Origin: a virus
Strand: one strand, 5' to 3'
Virus record (IMG/VR): IMGVR_UViG_3300009507_000177
Span: 1-20,087 of that record
Length of the DNA: 20,087 bases
The first letter of the stretch is position 1. The number at the start of each line of letters is the position of its first letter. The translations under genes were made by a program, and so were the position numbers. Below, one piece after another: positions 1 to 5,358 of this stretch. The notes beneath the pieces were generated by a model that saw only the letters and a program-made list of their open reading frames with translations, was not told the origin of the DNA and made no database searches.

Positions 1-171
1 CAGGCACCTTACCAGGATGTCGAGAAGAAGATCTGGAACCAGGTCGCTCGGCAGATGCCTAAAGAGATCGCCTGGTCTGAGCTCGCTACATATGAGCAAG
101 GCGAGGACAACACTGCAGGATCACAGACGCTGGCTTGCTCCGGTGATAGCTGTGAGATTGTGGACATATAA
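1..171 (+). CDS. C-terminal fragment, probable ribonucleotide reductase
   Basis: Frame 1 is open from the first base and ends at TAA 169-171, giving the last 56 residues of a protein whose start lies left of the window. The tail reads TLACSGDSCEIVDI and holds a Cys-x4-Cys pair (codons at 136 and 151). A Cys-x4-Cys pair close to the C-terminus is the redox shuttle that re-reduces the active site in class I NrdA (CESGAC in E. coli) and in adenosylcobalamin-dependent class II ribonucleotide reductases. Many marine podoviruses carry class II enzymes to make dNTPs for replication. Upstream residues such as MPKEIAWSELATYE look like a normal helical protein end. The class II assignment is inferred from the general look of the tail; the catalytic domain is outside the window, so another Cys-pair protein cannot be excluded. 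The gene is followed by 691 bp without a clear gene, consistent with the end of the DNA-metabolism module. Confidence 0.55.
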   Translation, partial: QAPYQDVEKKIWNQVARQMPKEIAWSELATYEQGEDNTAGSQTLACSGDSCEIVDI

Positions 172-180
172 GAAGATGGT

Positions 181-255
181 GTGCAGGGGCAAGACGGTAT
201 CCACTAATGCTTCCCTAATGACAGGCCGCTGGACTGCACTGACAAGCCCCTGCAC
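181..255. repeat. Perfect 10-bp inverted repeat, candidate RNA stem
   Basis: GTGCAGGGGC at 181-190 is the exact reverse complement of GCCCCTGCAC at 246-255, with 55 nt between. As RNA this would close a 75-nt element with a strong GC-rich stem. The 75-nt length recalls a tRNA, but there is no TTCRA T-loop and no proper T arm, so it is not one. No T-run follows, so it is not a standard terminator. The right arm falls in the spacer of the promoter-like pair at 239-268, so a DNA-level role (protein half-sites) is also possible. Confidence 0.6.
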
Positions 256-268
256 TTCTACTTATATA
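239..268 (+). promoter_or_regulatory. Candidate sigma70-type promoter (weak)
   Basis: CTGACA at 239-244 matches the TTGACA -35 box at 5 of 6 positions, and TATATA at 263-268 is an 18-bp spacer downstream and matches the TATAAT -10 box at 4 of 6. Transcription would start near 275 and run rightward through the repeat array. This is a pattern match only; such pairs occur by chance. Confidence 0.25.
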
Positions 269-325
269 GGCAACATGCCCATAGTTACAACATGAACAAA
301 ACATGAATAGACTTATGTCCACCCT

Positions 326-346
326 AAGGAGAGTTTCCCCATGTAG
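326..346 (+). other. Shine-Dalgarno followed by ATG-TAG start-stop
   Basis: AAGGAG at 326-331 is one of the best ribosome binding sites in the window, with a 9-nt spacer to ATG at 341-343. The very next codon is TAG (344-346). The same frame then stays open for 49 codons to TAG 494-496, with an internal ATG at 374. TAG is a working stop in this phage (it ends the genes finishing at 3448, 3736, 6504 and 18237), so reading through it is not expected. It may be a minimal start-stop element, a decayed small gene, or chance. Confidence 0.4.
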
Positions 347-363
347 TCTCATGAGGGACTGCC

Positions 364-402
364 GACCAGGCATATGATATGGACTACGGACCAGGCATAT
401 GA
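364..402. repeat. 14-bp direct repeat with CATATG core
   Basis: GACCAGGCATATGA occurs exactly at 364-377 and again at 389-402, with starts 25 bp apart. The spacing is not a multiple of three, so the repeat is not a coding duplication. Each copy contains the palindrome CATATG. Twin binding sites or a structural repeat are possible; nothing identifies a partner protein. Confidence 0.65.
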
Positions 403-444
403 AGCCTCTAAGGACCTGCTGTCGTCCTCTTATGTGGCAGCGCA

Positions 445-584
445 CTCAGGACTACTCAGGTGGCTCTCAGGCAGCGTCTCAGGACTACTTAGGTAGTACT
501 TAGGTGGTACTTAGGTGGTACTTAGGTAGTACTTAAGTAGTACTTAGGTAGTACTTAGGTAGTACTTAGGTAGTACTTATGGGG
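445..584. repeat. Tandem array of 11-bp units, TACTTAGGTAG
   Basis: From 486 to 573 there are eight contiguous 11-bp units, five identical to TACTTAGGTAG and three with one change each (497, 508 and 530). A ninth, diverged unit (TACTTATGGGG) ends at 584. To the left, four CTCAGG cores at 445, 455, 466 and 478 continue the series with spacings of 10, 11 and 12 bp, so 13 CTYAGG-type cores recur at about one per helical turn. Units contain stop codons and shift frame, so the array is not coding. On the opposite strand the core reads CCTAAGT, close to the CCTAAAG repeats that flank T7 terminal redundancies. Function unknown. Confidence 0.92.
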
Positions 585-634
585 TAAGCCCCGATTTGTA
601 CTGCAAAGAAATAGCCTCGTCCCATCAATTGTCA

Positions 635-652
635 GACCGCCGATCGTCGGTC
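635..652. promoter_or_regulatory. Near-perfect 18-bp dyad, candidate operator
   Basis: GACCGCCGATCGTCGGTC equals its own reverse complement at 16 of 18 positions. It lies directly after TTGTCA (629-634), a 5-of-6 match to a -35 box. TAAAAT at 656-661 is a possible -10 box, but the spacer would be 21 bp, longer than normal. The arrangement suggests an operator in a promoter spacer, or a GACCG/CGGTC RNA hairpin. Confidence 0.35.
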
Positions 653-664
653 ATCTAAAATGTC

Positions 665-683
665 AACGGATACAACATCCGTT
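665..683 (+). other. Short hairpin, 7-bp perfect stem
   Basis: AACGGAT (665-671) pairs exactly with ATCCGTT (677-683) around the 5-nt loop ACAAC. No T-run follows, so it is not an intrinsic terminator. It lies between the dyad at 635 and the terminator at 740, and could be a 3' stabilising or protein-binding hairpin of the same transcript. Confidence 0.5.
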
Positions 684-739
684 ACCCTTCACCCCTAATG
701 ATATCAATAGCTTAGCTCTCTTAAGGTTCCATATCGCCC

Positions 740-765
740 AAAAGAGGCCCCCGTGGGTCTTTTAT
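740..765 (+). terminator. Rho-independent terminator, possibly bidirectional
   Basis: The stem GGCCC/GGGTC (746-750/755-759, one G-U pair) closes a CCGT loop and is extended outward by A-rich sequence pairing with the following T-run TTTT (760-763). A stem followed by a U-tract is the classic intrinsic terminator. The A-run before the stem gives a U-tract on the other strand as well. On the + strand it would end transcription from the upstream gene and from any promoter in the intergenic region, about 100 bp before the first virion gene. Confidence 0.7.
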
Positions 766-862
766 TAGGTCGATTTGAAAAGGCCGCTAAAGGGTTTGTC
801 GTTGTTGTTGTTGTTAGACCTCTTTCGTGAGAGCCCAAGATTTCCCATATGGAGCACTTATC

Positions 863-1513
863 ATGGCACTAGAGACCGCCACCATTATCTCAGACCTCAA
901 CAGTTCGAACCCCACGTCCACTGATGGCCTCGCCCAGGCAGACGACCACATTCGACTGCTTAAGGCAGTACTGCAGAGCACGTTCCCTAACATCAATGCA
1001 GCCATGACCGCTACTGATGAAGTACTCAACGGCCTTGACGCTCGCGTCACCACCTTAGAGGGCGACAGTTCACTACCGGCACCCTCAGGCACCAAGATGC
1101 TGTTTCGCAACCCCACAGCCCCTACAGGCTGGGTCCAAGACACATCAGACAACAATAAGGCTCTTCGGGTAACCAATGCAGGAACGCTGAGCTCCGGCGG
1201 CTCCCAGTCGTTTACGACAGCCTTCGCCTCCTCACGCTCCATCACCGGATCCATGAGTGGTACTGTTGCAGGTCATACGCTGACCATCGCGCAGATACCC
1301 CCTCACACCCACTCGATTACCCTGCGTGACCCATCAGAAACCAATGTTGCGTACAACGCCGCTTCGTCTGACGATGTTGTAGTTGGCACTGACGACACAG
1401 GATCTCGCGGTGGCGGTCAATCGCACACTCACGGCTTCTCAGGAAGCATGAGCGTCAACCCGATTGATATGGATGTGCAGTACATCGATGTCATTGTGGC
1501 GACTAAGAGCTGA
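863..1513 (+). CDS. Tail collar-type / tail-tip protein
   Basis: This 216-aa protein looks like a short tail fibre or tail-tip protein. Residues 1-60 carry a pattern common in such proteins (SDLNSSNPTSTDGLAQADDH), apparently a trimer-forming segment. The middle contains PTGWVQ and a Gly/Ser-rich beta region, as in phage tail collar domains. Two His-Thr-His motifs at residues 148-150 and 188-190 resemble the metal-binding HxH sites that hold the trimeric tips of T4 gp12-like fibres together. The C-terminus (MDVQYIDVIVATKS) is typical of the family. I chose ATG 863 because GGAG at 851-854 is 8 nt upstream; a GTG at 827 has no comparable site. Its likely role is receptor contact or closing the tail tip. 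A true fibre also begins at 19627, so this may be a second, smaller adsorption protein. Confidence 0.7.
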   Translation: MALETATIISDLNSSNPTSTDGLAQADDHIRLLKAVLQSTFPNINAAMTATDEVLNGLDARVTTLEGDSSLPAPSGTKMLFRNPTAPTGWVQDTSDNNKALRVTNAGTLSSGGSQSFTTAFASSRSITGSMSGTVAGHTLTIAQIPPHTHSITLRDPSETNVAYNAASSDDVVVGTDDTGSRGGGQSHTHGFSGSMSVNPIDMDVQYIDVIVATKS

Positions 1514-1519
1514 TTAGTC

Positions 1520-1825
1520 ATGAGATTAGAAGTAGAGAGCAACTGCCCACTAGATAAGTTTAAGCCATGCCGCCAACACAAGTGCGGGTGGTTTATCGAG
1601 GTACGCGGCACACATCCCCAGACCGGCGAGGAGATAGCCGAGTGGGGGTGTTCGATGGCAATGCTACCTGTGCTTATGATTGAGAACGGCAAGCAGTCAC
1701 ATCAGTCAACTGCCGCCATCGAAAGCTTTCGCAATGAGATGGTGAAGGCGAACCAAGACAATCTAAAGGTACTGGCTGACCAGTTCACGCCCCAGACCCT
1801 GAAAGACAAGTTTATAGAAGGTTAA
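1520..1825 (+). CDS. Small four-cysteine phage protein, function unknown
   Basis: A 101-aa protein with cysteines at residues 9, 17, 22 and 44, in CPLDKFKPCRQHKCGWF and later WGCSMAMLP. Four cysteines in the first half, followed by a hydrophobic patch and a helical C-terminus (residues 60-100), suggest a zinc or iron-sulfur site. I recall similar small proteins beside tail genes in environmental phages, with the Cys residues and the ESFRNEMVKAN segment kept, but know no established function. It begins 6 bp after the tail-tip gene and ends 6 bp before the nozzle gene, so it is almost certainly co-transcribed with them. The ribosome binding site (AAGAG, partly inside the previous gene) is weak, so translation may be coupled. 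Confidence 0.75.
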   Translation: MRLEVESNCPLDKFKPCRQHKCGWFIEVRGTHPQTGEEIAEWGCSMAMLPVLMIENGKQSHQSTAAIESFRNEMVKANQDNLKVLADQFTPQTLKDKFIEG

Positions 1826-1831
1826 TCATTC

Positions 1832-3448
1832 ATGGCTATATTACCCATCCGCGACCTAGGCAGTGCCGGAACGGTAACAGATGTAAGCCCATACAACCTT
1901 CCTTTGAACGCCTTTTCGCGGTCGGTAAACATCCGCTTTGATGAAGGCAAGGCTCGCCGGTCTCCGATCTTTCGGACGATGCTTCCCAGCCTCGCATTCA
2001 CTCCACGCTTCTGCTTTGGTGTCGTTCCGTCCACAGGCTTTGACACTATCGTTGTCGCCTCGGACGACTACCAACTACACGAGTACGTCTCAGGCAGCAT
2101 GAACAATCGTTCTGGTTCCATATCCTCGAATACAGACCCCCGCCCCTTTACGTCTACCCAGTTAGCGAATGTATCCTACGTCAATCGCCCAGACAAAGTA
2201 CCCAGCTTCCGAGGCCCTGGCGGCACTAACTTTGCTGCATTAAACAACTGGCCTAGCAACTACCGCTGTGTGTCGCTGCGGTCGTTTGGTGACGTTCTGA
2301 TTGCCTTGAACACCACAGAGGGTCCAACCTCGTTTCCTACGCGGGTGCGCTTTTCAGACATTACATTGTCGAACACCGTCCCGACTACCTGGGACGAAAG
2401 CGACACCACCGCCTCAGCAGGTTTTAACGACCTCGTGCAAATGGATACACCCATTGTCGATGGCGGCACCCTCGGTTCCAACTTCGTAATCTACAGCTCC
2501 ACGCAAGTTTGGCTGATGGAGTTTACCGGCGGCACATTCTTGTACAACTTCCGTAAGCTTTACACTGACTGCGGTTTGATTAACCAGAACTGCTACGCAG
2601 AAGTTGACGGAAAGCATTTCGTTTTTGGCCCTCGGGACATCTACGTTCATGACGCTACATCCAAGCAGTCTATATGCGACGAGCGCGTTAAGCAGTTCAT
2701 CTACCAAGGCCTCAACGCCTCCAAAGCTGACAGGTGCTTCGTACACCACAGCTCAGAGCTAAACTTGATTTACTTCTGCTATGTGTCAGGTGATGACCTT
2801 GTCGGCTTCCCTAATACAGACCGGTGTAACCGAGCTGCAGTATATAATTATAAGAATAATACCTGGTCGTTTGCTGACCTGCCTGATGTTGCTGCGGCAA
2901 GCCTGGCTAACGTCAACACAGTAGAAACCTACGGCACTGCCTCCGGCCTAACCTACAACACTGTAGGCGGCTCGTATTACGACCAGGAAGACAGCTTTGC
3001 TCGTCACTCTGTGTTTGTGGGGCCCAGCAGCTCTGCCAACGGAATTACAAGTAACAAGATCTACGTCATGGATTTGGCGGATGATGGTCAGGTGTCGTTT
3101 AGCTATGATACCGAGGCTAACAAACCTGCCATGTTAGAGCGTGTAGGCATTGACCTGGATGAGGCTCAGAACGAGCTGAGAGGCTATAAGAACATTAGCC
3201 GCATCTACCCTCAGGCTATGACAAAGAACACTGACAACACGACTTTGTCGTTTCAGTTCGGGGCTGCGGATGTACCCAACGAGACACCCAACTACGACAA
3301 CGCAGTCACCTTCGATCTCAACCTTGACTACAAGATCGACACCCGAGCTGCCGGTCGATACCTGAGTTATAAGATCACAGTCGCTGATCAGAAAGACTTT
3401 GAGTTTAGTGGTTTTGATTTGGAAGTAACCGCCACCGGACGGAGGTAG
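1832..3448 (+). CDS. Tail nozzle / hub protein (T7 gp12- or P22 gp10-like)
   Basis: This 538-aa protein is rich in beta-strands, Asn, Ser, Thr and aromatic residues, with repeated patterns such as YRCVSLRSFGDVLIALN, WLMEFTGGTFLYNFRKL and AAVYNYKNNTWSFADLP. These resemble blades of the beta-propeller in short-tail nozzle proteins (T7 gp12, P22 gp10). The length is near P22 gp10 (about 470 aa) and well below T7 gp12 (about 790 aa). The N-terminus (ILPIRDLGSAGTVTD, then LPLNAFSRSVNIRFDEGKARRSP) is typical of this class. The protein would sit below the adaptor and form the tube through which DNA leaves. The start at 1832 follows AGAAGG; the next gene starts 6 bp after its stop. The family call is from pattern and gene order, not alignment. 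Confidence 0.65.
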   Translation: MAILPIRDLGSAGTVTDVSPYNLPLNAFSRSVNIRFDEGKARRSPIFRTMLPSLAFTPRFCFGVVPSTGFDTIVVASDDYQLHEYVSGSMNNRSGSISSNTDPRPFTSTQLANVSYVNRPDKVPSFRGPGGTNFAALNNWPSNYRCVSLRSFGDVLIALNTTEGPTSFPTRVRFSDITLSNTVPTTWDESDTTASAGFNDLVQMDTPIVDGGTLGSNFVIYSSTQVWLMEFTGGTFLYNFRKLYTDCGLINQNCYAEVDGKHFVFGPRDIYVHDATSKQSICDERVKQFIYQGLNASKADRCFVHHSSELNLIYFCYVSGDDLVGFPNTDRCNRAAVYNYKNNTWSFADLPDVAAASLANVNTVETYGTASGLTYNTVGGSYYDQEDSFARHSVFVGPSSSANGITSNKIYVMDLADDGQVSFSYDTEANKPAMLERVGIDLDEAQNELRGYKNISRIYPQAMTKNTDNTTLSFQFGAADVPNETPNYDNAVTFDLNLDYKIDTRAAGRYLSYKITVADQKDFEFSGFDLEVTATGRR

Positions 3449-3454
3449 TACGAT

Positions 3455-3736
3455 ATGGCTATCAATGAAAAGCAAGACTTGATCGTCAATAACTACACTC
3501 GTGGGCAATACCCAGTCCTCAGCGAAGATGATGCTCGGCGTTATATACAAGACGAGCTGCAGCGTATTGAGGTGTTTTCGCGCCAAGCCGCTGAGGCTTC
3601 AATCCAAGTGGCTGACCAAGCCCCCGCTAACCCACTTAAGGGCATGGTGCGTTACGCCATAAGTCCTTGGGACCCATTAGGAAACGGCACAACCGGCCTA
3701 ATGGTTTACAACGGCACCTCGTGGGTCGCCGTGTAG
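3455..3736 (+). CDS. Small conserved phage protein, tail region, unknown
   Basis: A 93-aa protein with a very good ribosome binding site (GGAGGT 3441-3446) before ATG 3455. Residues 20-50 form a helix (EDDARRYIQDELQRIEVFSRQAAEAS). The end (GTTGLMVYNGTSWVAV) is a short beta hairpin of the kind seen at the ends of small phage tail-associated proteins. It lies between the nozzle and the cupin-like protein, and the next gene probably starts inside its last codons. A role as a tail or head-tail accessory protein is inferred from position only. Confidence 0.75.
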   Translation: MAINEKQDLIVNNYTRGQYPVLSEDDARRYIQDELQRIEVFSRQAAEASIQVADQAPANPLKGMVRYAISPWDPLGNGTTGLMVYNGTSWVAV

Positions 3737-4269
3737 ACCGCCTGGCACCGGCTTTAGCCCTTGGAGATGAGTACAGATCATTTCTCAAGCACAAGGCCGA
3801 CCAGGGAGCCTTCCGAGATGCGCTTATGCGCTTCCAGGGGGCAGTAGAAGAGAGCGACGACCGTCTAGGGCACAACGCAATGGCTGCGATGGTGCCTGTA
3901 ACGCATGATTTTGCGGATGGTCAGTACATAAGACAAATGGACATGGCGGCTGGCACAATTGTTGTCGGCCATATCCACGCCAGAAACCACCCGTACTTCA
4001 TTACCAAGGGTGATTTGTCGATAATAACAGAACAAGACGGAGAGCAGCGGATACAGGCCCCTCACAACGGCATAACTTTGGCCGGAACTAAGCGCATCTT
4101 ATACGCGCATGAGGACAGCACTCTGATTACGGTGCATCGAACCGACAATCTTGACGTTAATGAGATTGAACGTGAGGTCCTGGCTAAGAGCTTCGACGAT
4201 CTTGAGCTCACTCCCATGCAAACCGAGCACATAGAGGCTCTCATAAATAAAATCGGAGAAAGCAAATGA
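3721..4269 (+). CDS. Cupin-like phage protein, function unknown
   Basis: The frame encodes a cupin-type beta-barrel of the sort widespread in phages next to tail genes: VTHDFADGQYIRQMDMAAGTI, then VVGHIHARNHPYFITKGDLS, then GTKRILYAHEDSTLITVHRT, ending in a helical tail. The two His in HIHARNH and the later YAHED are at positions where cupins bind metal, but no enzymatic activity is established for these phage proteins. The start is uncertain. No ATG with a good ribosome binding site exists in this frame. GTG 3721 would overlap the previous gene by 16 bp and gives 182 aa, and translation could be coupled. The first in-frame ATG (3826) would leave 147 aa including the whole barrel. The stop overlaps the next start (ATGA, 4266-4269). 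Confidence 0.7.
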   Translation: MGRRVDRLAPALALGDEYRSFLKHKADQGAFRDALMRFQGAVEESDDRLGHNAMAAMVPVTHDFADGQYIRQMDMAAGTIVVGHIHARNHPYFITKGDLSIITEQDGEQRIQAPHNGITLAGTKRILYAHEDSTLITVHRTDNLDVNEIEREVLAKSFDDLELTPMQTEHIEALINKIGESK

Positions 4270-5357
4270 GTTTTGCAATTACAGCAGCAGTAGTAGGCGG
4301 CGCAGTCTCTTATGCTGGAGCAAGCAAGCAAGCAGATGCCGCAGATGCAGCCTCAAAACGCCAAATGGCTGGCTTTAACATGTCCAAACCTTATGTCGAA
4401 GCAATGTACAAAGGATCTCAGGATCAGCTCCAGCGCGTTAGAGACATAGGTAACTACCAAGGCCAAACACTGGCTGGCTTTAACCCCTATTCACAGCAGG
4501 GGTTTAATTACTTAGGTAACACCGCTCAACAATCCATGGATCAGCCTGGTAACATGATGCGTACAGCAGGAGGCTTCGCTGACAACGCCGCTAGCTTGTA
4601 TAATCAAGCTGCAAACGGTCAGACGCTAGCCAACGCAACTGCATATGCCACCAACCCTGCCAACTATGGTTCTCTTTTGGATGCAGCAATGCGCGATGAC
4701 ACGCGCAGACTGCAAGAGCAGACGCTGCCCGGTATCAACCAGTCTGCCATGGCTAGCAATAACGTCAATGGCTCTCGCGCGGGTGTTGCTGATGCAATCG
4801 CTCTTCGCTCTTACGATGATCGTCGGGCTGATGTTGGGGCTAACATTCAGCAGCAACTAATGGATCGCAGCATTCAACAGCAGAACCAAGATTATTCTAA
4901 TGCAGTCTCAGCTAACAACAACCTGGCATCGATTTACGGCAATGCATTCGGTATGCAAGGTCAAATCGGCGACCGCATGACGGGTGCAGGTTCTGCACTA
5001 CAGGCGCGTGAAGCTGCTGAGCTCCAAGACGAAAGAAACCGCTTTGAGCAGCTCCGTGATTATGAAATGGATCAGTATATCAAATACAATGCTGGCATCT
5101 TGAACAACGCACAGATGCAATCACCTCAGAACCCTGTCGTTAACACTGTTGACCCGACTGCTGCTGCACTTGGCGGCGCAATGTCTGCCTATGGTTTGGC
5201 TGGTGGTTTCAATCCGAAACCTGCCCCTGGAGCTGGAATGGCTTCATCCTACTACGGTCCAAGCTTCGGTAATTTATCACAGAACCAGCAAAACACGCTG
5301 ACCACTCAAGGTGAGTTCGGTGGAATGAGCTGGTCTGACCCATTTGGAGGTAACTAA
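4266..5357 (+). CDS. Internal virion / ejection protein, T7 gp14-like by position
   Basis: This 363-aa protein starts with a short hydrophobic segment (residues 3-19, FAITAAVVGGAVSYAGA), then a long Ala-, Gln- and Asn-rich helical region containing DDTRRLQEQTLPGINQSAM and DDRRADVGANIQQQLMDR. The middle with GSRAGVADAIALR is a pattern I recall from internal proteins of marine podoviruses. The Gly-rich C-terminus is predicted disordered and contains TLTTQG (344-349), also found near the end of the next protein. It is the first of three consecutive genes that resemble T7 gp14, gp15 and gp16, which leave the capsid at infection and form a channel across the envelope; the N-terminal hydrophobic segment fits the outer-membrane role of gp14. 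The start overlaps the previous stop, with GGAGAAAG upstream. Function is inferred from synteny and composition. Confidence 0.65.
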   Translation: MSFAITAAVVGGAVSYAGASKQADAADAASKRQMAGFNMSKPYVEAMYKGSQDQLQRVRDIGNYQGQTLAGFNPYSQQGFNYLGNTAQQSMDQPGNMMRTAGGFADNAASLYNQAANGQTLANATAYATNPANYGSLLDAAMRDDTRRLQEQTLPGINQSAMASNNVNGSRAGVADAIALRSYDDRRADVGANIQQQLMDRSIQQQNQDYSNAVSANNNLASIYGNAFGMQGQIGDRMTGAGSALQAREAAELQDERNRFEQLRDYEMDQYIKYNAGILNNAQMQSPQNPVVNTVDPTAAALGGAMSAYGLAGGFNPKPAPGAGMASSYYGPSFGNLSQNQQNTLTTQGEFGGMSWSDPFGGN

Positions 5358-5358
5358 G

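Larger units (their letters stand above)
172..862. other. Large intergenic region, structured and repeat-rich
   Basis: This 691-bp gap is exceptional in a window where most genes touch or overlap. No frame on either strand combines a good ribosome binding site, a start and a plausible protein. It contains, in order: a 10-bp inverted repeat (181-190/246-255), a promoter-like pair (239-268), an isolated Shine-Dalgarno with ATG-TAG (326-346), a 14-bp direct repeat (364-377/389-402), a tandem array with 10-12 bp period (445-584), an 18-bp dyad (635-652), a 7-bp hairpin (665-683), a terminator (740-765) and a (GTT)5 tract (801-815). It separates the probable ribonucleotide reductase from the virion genes, the kind of place where phages keep late-promoter, origin or genome-end signals. 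Which of these applies cannot be read from sequence alone. Confidence 0.85.

Noticed and set aside
181-255. 75-nt element with paired ends, as in a tRNA
   Set aside because: There is no T-loop (TTCRA), no proper D or anticodon arm, and the end stem is 10 bp rather than 7.
17-295. + strand frame of 92 codons at the left edge
   Set aside because: It is out of frame with the convincing protein end finishing at 171, and its composition (many Arg, Ser, Thr) is that of a shadow frame.
215-445. Minus-strand reading frame across the intergenic region
   Set aside because: Odd composition with many Cys and Arg, no ribosome binding site seen, and it crosses the direct repeats and the inverted repeat; all other genes are on the + strand.
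341-496. TAG reassigned to an amino acid
   Set aside because: Several clear genes here end in TAG at natural C-termini (stops at 3448, 3736, 6504 and 18237), so TAG works as a stop.
486-584. CRISPR array
   Set aside because: Units are 11 bp and directly adjacent with no unique spacers, and no cas genes are present.
827-862. Longer N-terminus for the tail-tip protein from GTG 827
   Set aside because: ATG 863 has GGAG 8 nt upstream and gives a family-like N-terminus; the extra residues look untranslated.
4645-4860. Second + strand frame inside the 363-aa ejection protein gene
   Set aside because: It overlaps fully with a convincing gene, has no ribosome binding site, and reads like a frame-shifted copy.
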